A stretch of DNA of 64,000 bases from Glandiceps talaboti (lineage: Eukaryota; Hemichordata; Enteropneusta; Spengelidae): the NCBI RefSeq assembly GCF_964340395.1, contig NC_135568.1:3710501-3774500 (forward strand). The letters run 5' to 3'. This document shows, piece after piece, positions 56,801 through 64,000 of the stretch; positions within the stretch are counted from its first letter, which is position 1, and each line of letters opens with the position of its first letter. A model generated the notes under the pieces. It saw only the letters and a program-made list of their open reading frames with translations. It was not told the origin of the DNA and ran no database searches. Made by a program: the position numbers and the translations under genes.

Positions 56801-59295
56801 TTGCTGTACACTATAAATTACTTGTTGCTAATGGGCAAAACAGGATTAATTTTTAATAATTAATTAATTTCTTTCATCCTGCAAGACATCAGACGAAATA
56901 TCACTTTACGACAAGAAAATGGAAGATACAGAGATTGAGAATAACTGAGTTACTATAAAGTGACGATAGTATAAGTTTCAGTGTCTTATCCTGTATGACT
57001 AAGAGTTATCACTAATAACAAATTTTGTAGCTATAACAAGGTATTTATGGATAGTCAATAAGGGTACGTGTGCCAGTGGTATCAACCTCACACTTCATTT
57101 CATGCACTTTAAACCTTCACTAACTGTAACTGTAACTTAGATATTATTTTTACGATCAGAGAACCAACAATATATTCACTAAAAAAATTAAAAAATAGAA
57201 ATAATTGGACATTGTATAAGTTAATTAGAGGTCGATTGTATGCATTAGTAGTACACTGTGACAGGTTGAAATCATGATTACATGGGCATGGGGTAGGGGG
57301 GAATTTATGGGTGTAACCCCAATAATCAATATGTTTCGATTTACTGCACCATTTTATGTATACAGGTACACAATATACATAGGTGACTCAATACTGTTCA
57401 GGGTGTACGATGTTTATATGAGTAAGTCATTATTTATAAGAAAACAGTTTGAAAACACATTGGAGCTAGCTGAACTATTGAATGGTTTGTTTTAGGCCTT
57501 CACTGCTAGATACAGTCTTGATCCCACAATTGTCCACATTTGGCATCCTTATATACCAGAAAGTATATCTCCATTTTCCAGACACATCCCCATGACTACC
57601 ATCCATCACTTGCCAAATACATCAATTTCTAATTATTAATTTGTTAAATCTCCAAAGACATCCTTGGAAAGACTGACCTTGAGGGAAAAGATTGACATAG
57701 AGACATTCATAACATGAATAGATTCAACAGCTAGACATACAGAAGGAGAAGACATCAAAAGTGTTGACATTACACAAGCTGTGATGAATTAGTGCAATTA
57801 TTGTTATAATAACAAACCACTATCAAGAAGACAGACATGTTGGCAGTAGTATTGGCAGCATTTCTACTATAATGATGAGTATTATGTTATCCTGAATAAT
57901 AATTAAGTCATTGTGGTTCCACTGAAAAGATAGCACTAAAGGAAGCACCTGGGATTGAATCATGGATCTGTAATCTTGTCCTTGTCAATCCTAAGTCAGT
58001 AGTAACTATAAGGTTTATGTCTGATTGGAATCAAAATTTGGATGTAGATATAGTGATCTTGCAAAATTGATAAACAACTCTACAATGTTTTTATAATTGG
58101 AAAAATAATGTGTACAAAATATACAAAGTCTGTGTTCAGAATTTTATAAATTGCAACATTCAAAAAAAGGGTAAAATTGTTTGTTAGTGTACGTACAATA
58201 ACAAACTTTTTACTCATTTTTGTAGCTTTTTTTCAATTTATTCAGTCACAAACATAGAATTGGTCTATGTTGTTTCTCATATTTTTTTCAAGTAAAAAAA
58301 CATAGTAGCGTTCTTTCCTCAATTAAAAAAACAAAATAAATACCATTTGTCATCCATATGGTCACTTTAAAGATTCATCGGATTGGAATTAAAATTTCGA
58401 TGACAAAAATAGTTGTTCGGTAAACAAGTTGGTCCTGAAGAGAGAAGGAAGAAATGTTAACATAAAAAGGATATTTATTTCTGAGTGAATGGACATCAAC
58501 ATGGGCCATCTGCTTCTTGACAGCTCTCAATCCATTGGTCCATAGGATGGCATCTTCTGTATGTTTACCAATCAAATCCAGTGTCTTATTATTACCAGCA
58601 AAGATAAGGGAGACACAGCGATTTTCCTGTACTGTATTCTTGTATTTACGGAATGTGTCCGTCGCTGTTCCTGGTCTTACTTCCTTGATATCCTTCAACA
58701 GAACTGTGAAAATATAATCAAAAGTGAATTAAAATTAACAATGTCAAATCAAGACTAAGAATATGACGAAGTCTAAATCATGTAGAGATTATGCCAGGAG
58801 ATTTATGATACAATACAATAAACTACATTGCTTGCTGGTCACTGTGTGTGTGTGATTATAGATAAACTATCAACAAGCAATCCAGACTGAGCATGCTCAG
58901 ATGCAAAGGACTATGGGATTATCTGTGGTTACCGTAATACCTAATCTGGAACTACTGATAAAATAAACCTCCCACAATTGTCAGGGTGACTATGAATTGA
59001 TCATTTGTGGTTACACACAATGTATCAACATTGTTTACAAAACTAATTGATTAGCATTTTATTACCACATTTCCCATGATGCAACATTCAACATGGTAGG
59101 TTTGCAAGCTCCCATAATTGTGATAAAGTAACAAGTCATATACTTCCATACCTCTATTTTTATTCGGTGATTTCCGGGATGGTTTCCATTCAACATACAC
59201 CATATCATTATCCAATTGAAATGTTCGGACAAAGGTTTTCCTTCCACGGACTTTAGTAAATTCTGTTCCATTTTTCAGCTTTTTGATAATTTCAT
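35483..59295 (-). CDS. PLCD: Phosphoinositide-specific phospholipase C, delta type (19 exons; N-terminal exon not found)
   Basis: Hydrolyses PtdIns(4,5)P2 at the membrane to IP3 and diacylglycerol. Domain order is delta-like: PH (two exons), EF-hands, catalytic X, short acidic linker, catalytic Y, C2, then stop. Nineteen exons join without phase conflict into 737 residues plus stop; delta PLCs are about 750-770 aa, so only a short N-terminus is missing. Catalytic residues are present: His/Asn in SSHNTYLL, Glu and Asp in VELDCWDG, second His in YHGHT, Glu in SIENHC, lysines in ILVKGKK, Ser in YEMSSF, Arg/Tyr in LSRTYPSG. One EF loop, [12 protein letters not shown], has all canonical calcium ligands, unlike many vertebrate delta forms. 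It ends right after C2, arguing against eta (long tail); zeta lacks a PH domain. The intron after the PH domain is U12-type. Confidence 0.94.
35965..36520. repeat. 83-84-bp junction minisatellite at PLCD C2 exon donor, 7 copies
   Basis: Donor copies (ACTTACCCTGCTGCATACTG on plus) near 35971, 36054, 36137, 36221, 36305, 36388 and 36471; the last is the true one. Each unit has ~45 nt of exon end, GTAAGT, and an intronic piece with TTTATAG. Reading past the true donor stops after GKSITIFIA. Confidence 0.96.
36473..36622 (-). CDS. PLCD: PLCD C2 exon 2
   Basis: Encodes [20 protein letters not shown], then [20 protein letters not shown] and SIPMTSMQQ. Its 3' end and donor form the first of seven tandem copies (35965-36520). 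Confidence 0.96.
37259..37382. repeat. (GATAC/GATAT)n pentanucleotide tract
   Basis: About 24 imperfect five-base units in the intron between the two C2 exons of PLCD. Confidence 0.95.
37804..37927 (-). CDS. PLCD: PLCD C2 exon 1
   Basis: Encodes [20 protein letters not shown], then [20 protein letters not shown]. The ISGQQ-P and IDPYVKV motifs are typical of PLC C2. Confidence 0.96.
38235..38296 (-). CDS. PLCD: PLCD Y-C2 connector exon
   Basis: Encodes [20 protein letters not shown]. Short, variable connector; phases fit both neighbours. Confidence 0.88.
38843..38950 (-). CDS. PLCD: PLCD end of Y domain
   Basis: Encodes [20 protein letters not shown] then [14 protein letters not shown]; matches VALNFQTPG and GYVLKPAFLR of delta PLCs. 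Confidence 0.96.
39441..39700. repeat. ~42-51-bp junction minisatellite at PLCD Y-domain donor, 5 copies
   Basis: Units carry TTGACAACCTGCATTCCAT (exon end) and a donor position. Donors at 39656, 39608 and 39515 keep GT; copies near 39461 and 39553 have lost it (CTTGCC, CTTATC). Offsets of the intact extra donors are 48 and 141 nt, both multiples of three and open. Confidence 0.94.
39656..39835 (-). CDS. PLCD: PLCD Y-domain exon 2
   Basis: Encodes [40 protein letters not shown] and LWNAGCQI. Holds the catalytic-site Ser and Arg. Its donor is the exon-proximal copy of five tandem units (39441-39700); two more distal copies keep GT and stay in frame. Confidence 0.95.
39993..40050 (+). repeat. 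Poly(A) tract of nearly 60 bases
   Basis: Uninterrupted A run in the PLCD intron between the Y-domain exons; possibly the tail of a retroposed sequence to its left, though none is recognised. Confidence 0.9.
40535..40625 (-). CDS. PLCD: PLCD Y-domain exon 1
   Basis: Encodes [20 protein letters not shown] then [10 protein letters not shown]; ELSDxVxxCKSVHF is diagnostic of the Y domain. Confidence 0.95.
40626..42802 (-). other. PLCD intron (2.2 kb) with an unexplained open frame
   Basis: Contains a GGGCGCCC repeat copy (40712-40765) and a 77-codon minus-strand frame at 41426-41659 reading [20 protein letters not shown] among other non-repetitive residues. The alternation [15 protein letters not shown] loosely recalls a TIR-domain strand/helix, but this is weak and there is no flanking domain. 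The motif GGCCATATTGGATT recurs at 41940-41972. Otherwise nothing seen. Confidence 0.4.
42803..42922 (-). CDS. PLCD: PLCD X-Y linker exon
   Basis: Encodes [20 protein letters not shown], then [20 protein letters not shown]. Short acidic linker, the autoinhibitory feature of PLCs. Confidence 0.93.
42978..43140. repeat. ~55-bp tandem repeat, about 3 copies
   Basis: Units share ACAAATACCAAA(T/C), CATCAAACACTTT and AACTAACAAACATATTAA. Fills the intron between PLCD X-end and linker exons without including exon sequence. Confidence 0.88.
43152..43234 (-). CDS. PLCD: PLCD end of X domain
   Basis: Encodes [20 protein letters not shown] then KKKILVK; ILVKGKK supplies substrate-phosphate-binding lysines. 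Confidence 0.93.
43256..43570. repeat. ~22-bp minisatellite (CCATAGCAACCAGGACATA-like)
   Basis: About 13 degenerate units with core CATAGCAAC(C/T)AG. Followed at 43684-43716 by (GATT)n. Confidence 0.9.
43762..43847 (-). CDS. PLCD: PLCD X-domain exon 4
   Basis: Encodes [20 protein letters not shown] then KYMVDIFG; the calcium-binding Glu is in IENHC. Confidence 0.96.
44250..44370 (-). CDS. PLCD: PLCD X-domain exon 3
   Basis: Encodes [20 protein letters not shown] and [13 protein letters not shown]. Carries the calcium-binding Asp and the second catalytic His (YHGH). Confidence 0.96.
44727..44813. repeat. (CA)n microsatellite
   Basis: CA units interrupted by CAGACAGACAAA, between PLCD X-domain exons 2 and 3. 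Confidence 0.97.
45033..45118 (-). CDS. PLCD: PLCD X-domain exon 2
   Basis: Encodes [20 protein letters not shown] then [16 protein letters not shown] is a PLC hallmark. Confidence 0.96.
45340..45700. mobile_element. Foldback MITE, arms ~120 bp (copy 1)
   Basis: Left arm has TTGGCAGATCTTGAA..GAAAAAGTTGGTTCAGA, CAATCCTTAT and GAGAACCTGGGATTG; the right arm is its inverse (CAATCCTCGGTTCTCACATT ... TAAGGATTACATT ... CTTTTTCTAGCTCTGCCAGA). Ends in CTTTAAAGG. A second copy is at 47285-47600 and a half copy at 10880-11055. Confidence 0.7.
45745..45862 (-). CDS. PLCD: PLCD exon: EF/X boundary with first catalytic His
   Basis: Encodes [35 protein letters not shown] supplies the first catalytic His and a calcium-binding Asn. 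A degenerate copy of its 5' end lies at 45924-45965. Confidence 0.95.
45924..45965 (-). repeat. Degenerate copy of PLCD X-domain exon 5' end
   Basis: TACCAAGTAACATCAACATG repeats TACCAAGTAACATCAACTTG of the exon (45840-45859) about 105 bp upstream in gene orientation. The AG acceptor is lost in the copy. Confidence 0.88.
46728..46821 (-). CDS. PLCD: PLCD EF-hand exon 4
   Basis: Encodes [20 protein letters not shown], then [11 protein letters not shown]; the I-x-KYEP motif is typical of the last PLC EF-hand. The ATG is internal, not a start. Confidence 0.88.
47108..47180 (-). CDS. PLCD: PLCD EF-hand exon 3
   Basis: Encodes [20 protein letters not shown] then TEQK; donor GTGAGT. Confidence 0.85.
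47285..47600. mobile_element. Foldback MITE (copy 2)
   Basis: Same arms as the 45.4-kb copy: TCTGGCAGAACTATAGAGAA, CATGCAATCTTTGTGGC and GACTTGGGATTGAAAC on the left, and the inverse (CAATCCTCAAGTTCACATTA, CCCAACTTTTTCAATAG) on the right. Confidence 0.65.
48470..48990. repeat. ~18-20-bp degenerate array (GCATGACATCACAACAGT)
   Basis: More than 20 occurrences of TGACATCAC or TGAGATCAC, regularly accompanied by AACAGTGCA. Intronic. Confidence 0.9.
50949..51055. repeat. 107-bp palindromic foldback
   Basis: AGGGATATTTGCATGAGTGT then TTGCAGTGTTCTCTGC is inverted on the right side (GCAGAAAACACTGCAAGCAC then GAGTGCAAATATCCCT), with a short loop around ACTTTCAC/GTGAAAGT. Confidence 0.85.
52047..52280. 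mobile_element. Dispersed ~235-bp repeat, copy A
   Basis: Shares with 58877-59113 the blocks GACTGAGCATGCTCAGATGC, AAAGGACTATGGGATTATCT, GTAATACCTAATCTGGA, TTTCCCATGATGCAACATTC and GGTTTGCAAG. Starts with the palindrome TGAGCATGCTCA. Confidence 0.85.
52680..52795 (-). CDS. PLCD: PLCD EF-hand exon 2
   Basis: Encodes [20 protein letters not shown], then [19 protein letters not shown], matching the EEFVxFYxxLTxR helix of delta PLCs. Confidence 0.93.
53075..53500. repeat. (CATC)n/(CCCT)n tract
   Basis: Tetranucleotide blocks CATC and CCTC with recurring ATCCAGCATCCCTCCCTCC. Intronic between EF-hand exons 1 and 2; its multi-frame ORFs are artefacts. Confidence 0.96.
53573..53705 (-). CDS. PLCD: PLCD EF-hand exon 1
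   Basis: Encodes [20 protein letters not shown], then [12 protein letters not shown]. Canonical calcium loop D-x-D-x-D-G-T-x-D-x-x-E. Preceded by TCCTTAACTGTTTAG (U12 branch point plus AG). Confidence 0.93.
55795..56035. repeat. ~65-bp tandem repeat, about 4 copies
   Basis: Units share GTGTAAACGCCAACGATATT, CACTACATCAAAATATTACT and AATAACAATATAATTTTAG. Confidence 0.92.
56361..56505. mobile_element. 145-bp foldback with ~50-bp arms
   Basis: ATTATAATCTATCCTGCTGG, ACTTGCTGTTGTTT, GGCAACAGTTTCA on the left; near-perfect inverse on the right. The loop carries GATCATCAGTCAGCCTGAGG. Looks like a short non-autonomous element. Confidence 0.75.
58475..58703 (-). CDS. PLCD: PLCD PH-domain exon B, U12-type donor
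   Basis: Encodes [20 protein letters not shown], then [20 protein letters not shown] and [14 protein letters not shown]. Ends at AGAAATAA directly before ATATCCTTTT, a U12-type donor. No GT donor near the end gives a compatible frame. Confidence 0.9.
58877..59113. mobile_element. Dispersed ~235-bp repeat, copy B
   Basis: Second copy, same orientation as copy A, ending about 38 bp from the donor of PH exon A. Roughly 85-90% similar by eye. Confidence 0.85.
59152..59295 (-). CDS. PLCD: PLCD PH-domain exon A (first exon found)
   Basis: Encodes [20 protein letters not shown], then [16 protein letters not shown]. Aligns to the start of the PLC-delta PH domain; basic residues KVRGRK and SRKS fall where IP3/PIP2-contacting Lys/Arg lie in PLC-delta1, but the Trp of that loop is absent. 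Starts in phase 1, so an upstream coding exon must exist. Confidence 0.88.
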
Positions 59296-59379
59296 CTGTA
59301 ATTGATAAAACAATAAATACATGTAAGCGCATCAATGTACTTTGTAAGTTTTTTACAGTGTATATGTTATTATTGCATT

Positions 59380-59960
59380 GCATATTAAATTGCCTTGTAT
59401 TGTATTATTTGTTTGAACTGTATTGCATTGTATCATATCGAACTGCATTATACTGTTTTGATTTGGATTGTCTTGTATTGCAGAGTATTGTATTGCTCAT
59501 TGTACTTTTGTACTAATTATGCAATAATGTATTATACTATATTGCATTGTGATGTAATGTATTGTGCTATACTGTACTGTATTGTATTGCATTGTAATGT
59601 AATGCATTTTACTGTATTGCATTGCAATGCATTATACTGCACTGCCTTGTATTGTGATGTAATGCATTGTGCTGTACTGTTTTGTATTGTATTATACATT
59701 GTAATGTAATGCATTTTACTACATTGCATTGTAATGTACATGTATTATACTGCACTGCCTTGCATTGTAATGTAATGTATTGTACTATATTGCATTGTAA
59801 TGTATTATACTGCACTGCCTTGCATTGTGACGTAATGCATTGCGCTGTACTGTATTGCATCACATTGTAATGTACTGCATTTTACTAATGTATTATACTG
59901 CATTGCATTGTGATGCAATGCACTGTATTTCATTGCATTGTATTGCATTGTATATTGGAT
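59380..59960. repeat. Degenerate TGTATTGCATTG/TGTAATG tract
   Basis: About 580 bp of short imperfect units built from TGTATTGCAT and GTAATGTA; open in several frames on both strands but not coding. Confidence 0.93.
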
Positions 59961-61021
59961 GTACATTTCTGTTATAACATTGTAATTTGGTTCTCCAGCT
60001 TCAGTACACTGACATGACATCATCAACAGGTCAATAAGGCTAGGAGGTCACCATAATAAAGACAGCAAAATTCTGTCTACTGACACATGTGTGAATTATA
60101 GAAACTGTGTCTAGTACAAAAGGTTAAACTGATAAATAAGCCAACAGCATATCTGATGACAGGTCAAAGGTCACAGAGATACCATATAACAACATGTATG
60201 TATCACAATAAATGGAATACATGTAATATCTAAATACTCCCCCCCCCCCCCTCCCACACCCCACCACTACCATATCATATACACATTGTTAAATGTATTT
60301 ATAATACACCATAAAATTTATAGAACTGTTCAGACTTGTGAACTCCACATTCCTGGTCTCTATAACTATGTATAAATATATTGTCTTGTCTGCCCTTCAT
60401 ATTCTGAACTGAGACTGAATGAGATGTATTCCACGCTATTTTATACTTTCCAACATTCATTAAATTTGTTAATCTTATGCCAACTTCTAGTTATATTACT
60501 TTTGCATAAAATAGTACATGGTTAGCAACATATGTATTTATACTCATAATGTATTCATATAAACATATGTAAGTACTACCTTATGTTATAATTTACATTA
60601 TTTTAATTAAAATACTTAATAATTAATTGAGTTAATTATCCAAATTAGATGGACAAATCGCTGAGGAAGAACACAAATTCTGGTTATTTCAAATAGACAT
60701 GTTTGTCATAGTTTTGTGATAGAGATAACAGTGAGTTGTATAAAGACTGTCTGTTCACGTCTCAATGACATACTATTATCACAAATACATGCTAACTTAA
60801 AAAGCTAAGTAGCATAATGGATTGATAATACACCCTCCACAAGGGTCTATCATTGATATGTACGTATGTAACATATGTTGGCCCAAAGATTACACAAAAT
60901 GTGTAGAACAGTTGTTGGCATTGTTAACACCAACAAGCAGTTAGTAACACATTAATGAAACACTGTGGTAAACTGTGATGGTTAGTATGCTTGTACAGAA
61001 TTTTCCCATTTTCCCAAAAAA

Positions 61022-61022
61022 T

Positions 61023-61096
<74 letters not shown>

Positions 61097-61165
61097 CCAA
61101 CCAACCAACCAACCAACCAACCAACCAACCAACCAACCAACCAACCAACCAATCAATCAACCACA
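61022..61165. repeat. (AATC)n grading into (AACC)n
   Basis: AATC run to about 61094, then AACC to about 61151, then AATC again: one-base change spread through part of the array. Confidence 0.96.
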
Positions 61166-62533
61166 TAAGGGCCTCATGTGATGCCCAGTGTAATATAACT
61201 TTCAGAAGTTCTAACCCCATCCCACCATCATTCTTCTATTAGAATAGATCCCAAAATAGCACAGAGTTAGGGGGTTCAACTCAAATTGACTGAGGAGAAA
61301 CATGCATGGACACTACTGCATTAAAGTGTCTGAGATGAGTTTGATCAACAATGCTGACTTCCAGATGCATGAATGAATATAGACAAAAGAATAGTTCTAT
61401 CTACTTCCCTGGCCTTGTACTCAAACTTCAATGTGGCTGTAACTAACTTTGGTGAAATATGTCCTTTCATTCAAAATACTTAGTGACTTCAGTGACCTAT
61501 CTGAGGCTTGACAATGTTCAGTTCAGTTCAGTTCAGTTTAGTTGATTTAAAGGCCGGATATCCATAGATGATATACTGTCCCTCAACATGTTCACCAGAG
61601 CAGAACTACAAGTACCTCAAATCTGGAGTCTTAGCTAGAGTGCTATCATATTCCAGGCATGTATTATTTCATGCATATCAAAAAGGAATGTTGACAATAC
61701 CAGTGTTTATCTTTATTTACTGTAGTAGACTAGAAAATGTATGTGATTTGTCCAGTAAAATGATAATGGTTTGTGTATTTGTCACACTTGAACTTGAAGT
61801 TGAAGTACCATATCATGTATATTGTTGTACTGGCCTGTCTTGACATTAGATTTACATAGAATTACACATACTTGACATTGTAATATGCTATACGTTGTCT
61901 GTTGATCGCACGATGCGTGAAACTCCGTGAAACTCCGAGTTACAACCAAGAAAGAGTTCCAGAACTATCAAAACTATTGCGCTCTGCCACTGCATACAAG
62001 TACAAATTGTCTAATTACTGTAAGTAATGACCCCACAATGGGTGCACAACTAGATCTATACTCTAATATTGTACTGGATTATTTCCATTGTAAATTCTGT
62101 GTTCATGACTGTTTATCTTGTTGCGCTGACTCATCATATGGTTTATTACTTATGCTACTTTGACAGAGTGATTTATCTCAGTTTTGTTGCTAACATTACT
62201 TTAATAATTCAATGTGGATCATTATAAAACATGTCGTTTATTATCAAACAACTTTGATGATTGAAACTGCATGAACATAATTACAATTTCTGCTGTATAT
62301 CATTTTTGATTACACACTCACCCCCTAATGTGTAACTCATTTACAGGATACACTGTCAGACACAGATTAGAGTCAAATACACCATTTACATGTCAGAAGT
62401 TATTATAGCATTTGACATGTTTAGGCTATTAACTGGAATGTTAAGTTCGTCAATAAATTAATTGAGCATAAAACTGAATGTTGGGGCATGGTTTAAAACC
62501 ATAGATTCAATCCTAATAGTAACTTGTTATAGT

Positions 62534-62890
62534 GGTGCCCGACGGTGGCAGTCCCTGGATGGGTGGGTATCCATGCTTGTTAGTGAAATTTCACATGTAC
62601 ACCTTTTCCCGGAATATTTCTAAGAAAAACTTCCCCTTTTTTCAGTGAATCTGGGAGAAAGTCACTGCAAAAAAACATCCCCTTATTTCCGAAATCCAGG
62701 AGGTTTTCCCTTCAAGGAGACCTAATCCATACACTGCATGTACACTGTGCGGAGAGTGATCTGGGAAAGTACCTCTTTTTACGATTCCATGGACCTAAGA
62801 TGTTCGAAAACAAACACCCCCTTTTCCATGAAATTTTTAACAAGCATGCATACCCGCTTCCTCTGGGACTGCCACCGGCAGGTAGTGCCA
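62534..62890. mobile_element. ~355-bp element with ~55-bp inverted repeats
   Basis: Left GACGGTGGCAGTCCCTGGAT, GGTATCCATGCTTGTTA, GAAATTTCA; right end is the inverse (TGAAATTTTTAACAAGCATG, CATACCCGC, GGGACTGCCACCGGCAG). More GC-rich than its surroundings. No transposase. Confidence 0.7.
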
Positions 62891-64000
62891 TCTTATTAAT
62901 GGAGTGTTCAACCATACAGAATATTTACTACAGAATAAATTTGTTATTCTATTGTTCTAATATCATAACTCGGCAAAGCCCATAAGCTCGCACAGGGTAG
63001 ATTCATTTGTGACCGGCTGCCTGGGCTGCCTCATGACATGGCCATGTTTTCCAAATTGTCTCTGTATTAATTGTTTATTTCTTCCCATTAGATGTACAGC
63101 CATTACAGATTGGAAGAACAGTTTAACTGTGTTATACTGTCTTTTCAAGTTGATGTCAGTTTCCGCATCCACCATTTCTCATGAGACTTCCCAATTGTTT
63201 GCAATTTTATTATTTTTTCTCGAAAAAATTAAAACAAGTTTAGGGTAGCAGTGAAAAACTAGGTGGGGTCAGGTAACCAGAACCAAACAAGTATTTTTTT
63301 AGGCCTTATGTATAACCACTTGCTACCCACAGGTCAAAGCAGATTACATAAATAGAATCAAAGACTGACTGTTTCAAGCTAGAGGGCAAACTGTCTGTTA
63401 GAGTTTCTTTTCATTCTAGTGACTCAGGTTAAATACTTCTTATTTATCTATACTGATTTTTAACACAATAGTTCATTGTATACACAAGTATAATCAGATG
63501 AGATAGTGTGCATTCTAAGGACATTACCACTAAACTGATTAGTTTGTTATTTAACCTTGTTTGCAAAAAATATAAACAGAAGAAAAATCAGTTTTGTCTT
63601 ATAGTAAACATTTTTACAAAAGGCAGGTAGTGTCAAAAGTATTGAATTAATGTAAAATTTAACTGCATCCATTACCTTGTTTTGAATATAATACATTACT
63701 GTGTTGACGCAGTTAATTAAACTTATTGATTTGATCTCAAGAGTGGCCTCTAATTTGTAATAACGATGAATAAAGTGCAATTTGCACATACTGTACGTAT
63801 AATTTGTATTTGCTGGAGAATGGTGTGAATTTTGGCACTGGTGTATGGGTGTGCATATTCCATTATGCAAGGGTACGAGTGGGGTAGTTGGGTGTCCTTC
63901 AACATGTTCAACTTTATGGGATGTATGACTATAACTCTTCACTACTCCATGATAGCACTATACCATGACTTAATCAAAGTTATTTAGTTCATGTACCAGC

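Larger units (their letters stand above)
53706..58474 (-). other. PLCD U12-type intron (AT-AG), 4,769 bp
   Basis: Donor ATATCCTTTT at 58474 downward; branch-point-like TCCTTAAC close before TTTAG at the 3' end. Frame across the exons (AAT AA|C AAG) is preserved only by these borders. Inside: a 65-bp repeat array (55795-56035), a foldback (56361-56505), otherwise AT-rich DNA. Confidence 0.85.
59296..64000. other. PLCD intron 1 or 5' flank
   Basis: No exon recognised; the missing PLC N-terminal exon must begin here or beyond the window. Holds a TGTATTGCAT-type tract (59380-59960), (AATC)n/(AACC)n (61022-61165), GTTCA repeats near 61517-61540 and a foldback at 62534-62890. Long frames in 62.7-63.9 kb match nothing I know. 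Confidence 0.6.

Noticed and set aside
62963-63175. 70-codon frame starting MVDAETDINLKR as the missing PLC N-terminus
   Set aside because: Its candidate donors end in the wrong phase and it shows no resemblance to PLC N-termini.

Overview
The window is nuclear DNA of an animal, most likely a marine invertebrate. Protein-coding exons are short (about 60-290 bases), nearly all introns are GT-AG, the DNA is AT-rich, and microsatellites, minisatellites and small foldback elements are dense. The three genes match families shared by vertebrates and invertebrates. I cannot name the species from sequence alone.

Layout. (1) Positions 168-23908, minus strand: 26 coding exons of DIP2 (disco-interacting protein 2), from the start codon to the beginning of the second adenylate-forming domain. 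The 3' third of the gene lies off the left edge. All exon phases join cleanly into 1,069 codons. (2) Positions 23909-25566: a divergent promoter region. (3) Positions 25567-27543, plus strand: a complete four-exon ATP6V1F (V-ATPase subunit F, 126 aa). (4) About 27.5-35.5 kb: 3' UTR and intergenic DNA with no recognisable gene. (5) Positions 35483-59295, minus strand: 19 coding exons of a delta-type phosphoinositide phospholipase C (PH, EF-hands, X, Y, C2). It lacks only a short N-terminal exon, which I could not place. (6) 59.3-64 kb: intron 1 or 5' flank, with repeats only.

The most interesting pattern is that tandem duplications repeatedly straddle exon-intron junctions. I count eight independent cases across all three genes, from two-copy relics to arrays of 5-7 units. 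Each unit carries a copy of a splice donor or acceptor plus adjacent exon sequence. In two arrays (DIP2 exon 18 acceptor, PLC Y-domain donor) the period or summed offset is a multiple of three and the frame stays open, so alternative use of the copies would insert repeat peptides in frame. A second notable point is a U12-type (AT-AG) intron between the PH and EF-hand exons of the PLC gene, with near-consensus donor and branch point.

Functionally, DIP2 is a lipid-metabolism and axon-patterning regulator with FAAL-like domains. ATP6V1F is a housekeeping part of the proton pump. The PLC hydrolyses PIP2 to IP3 and DAG. They are neighbours, not an operon; only DIP2 and ATP6V1F share a divergent intergenic region.
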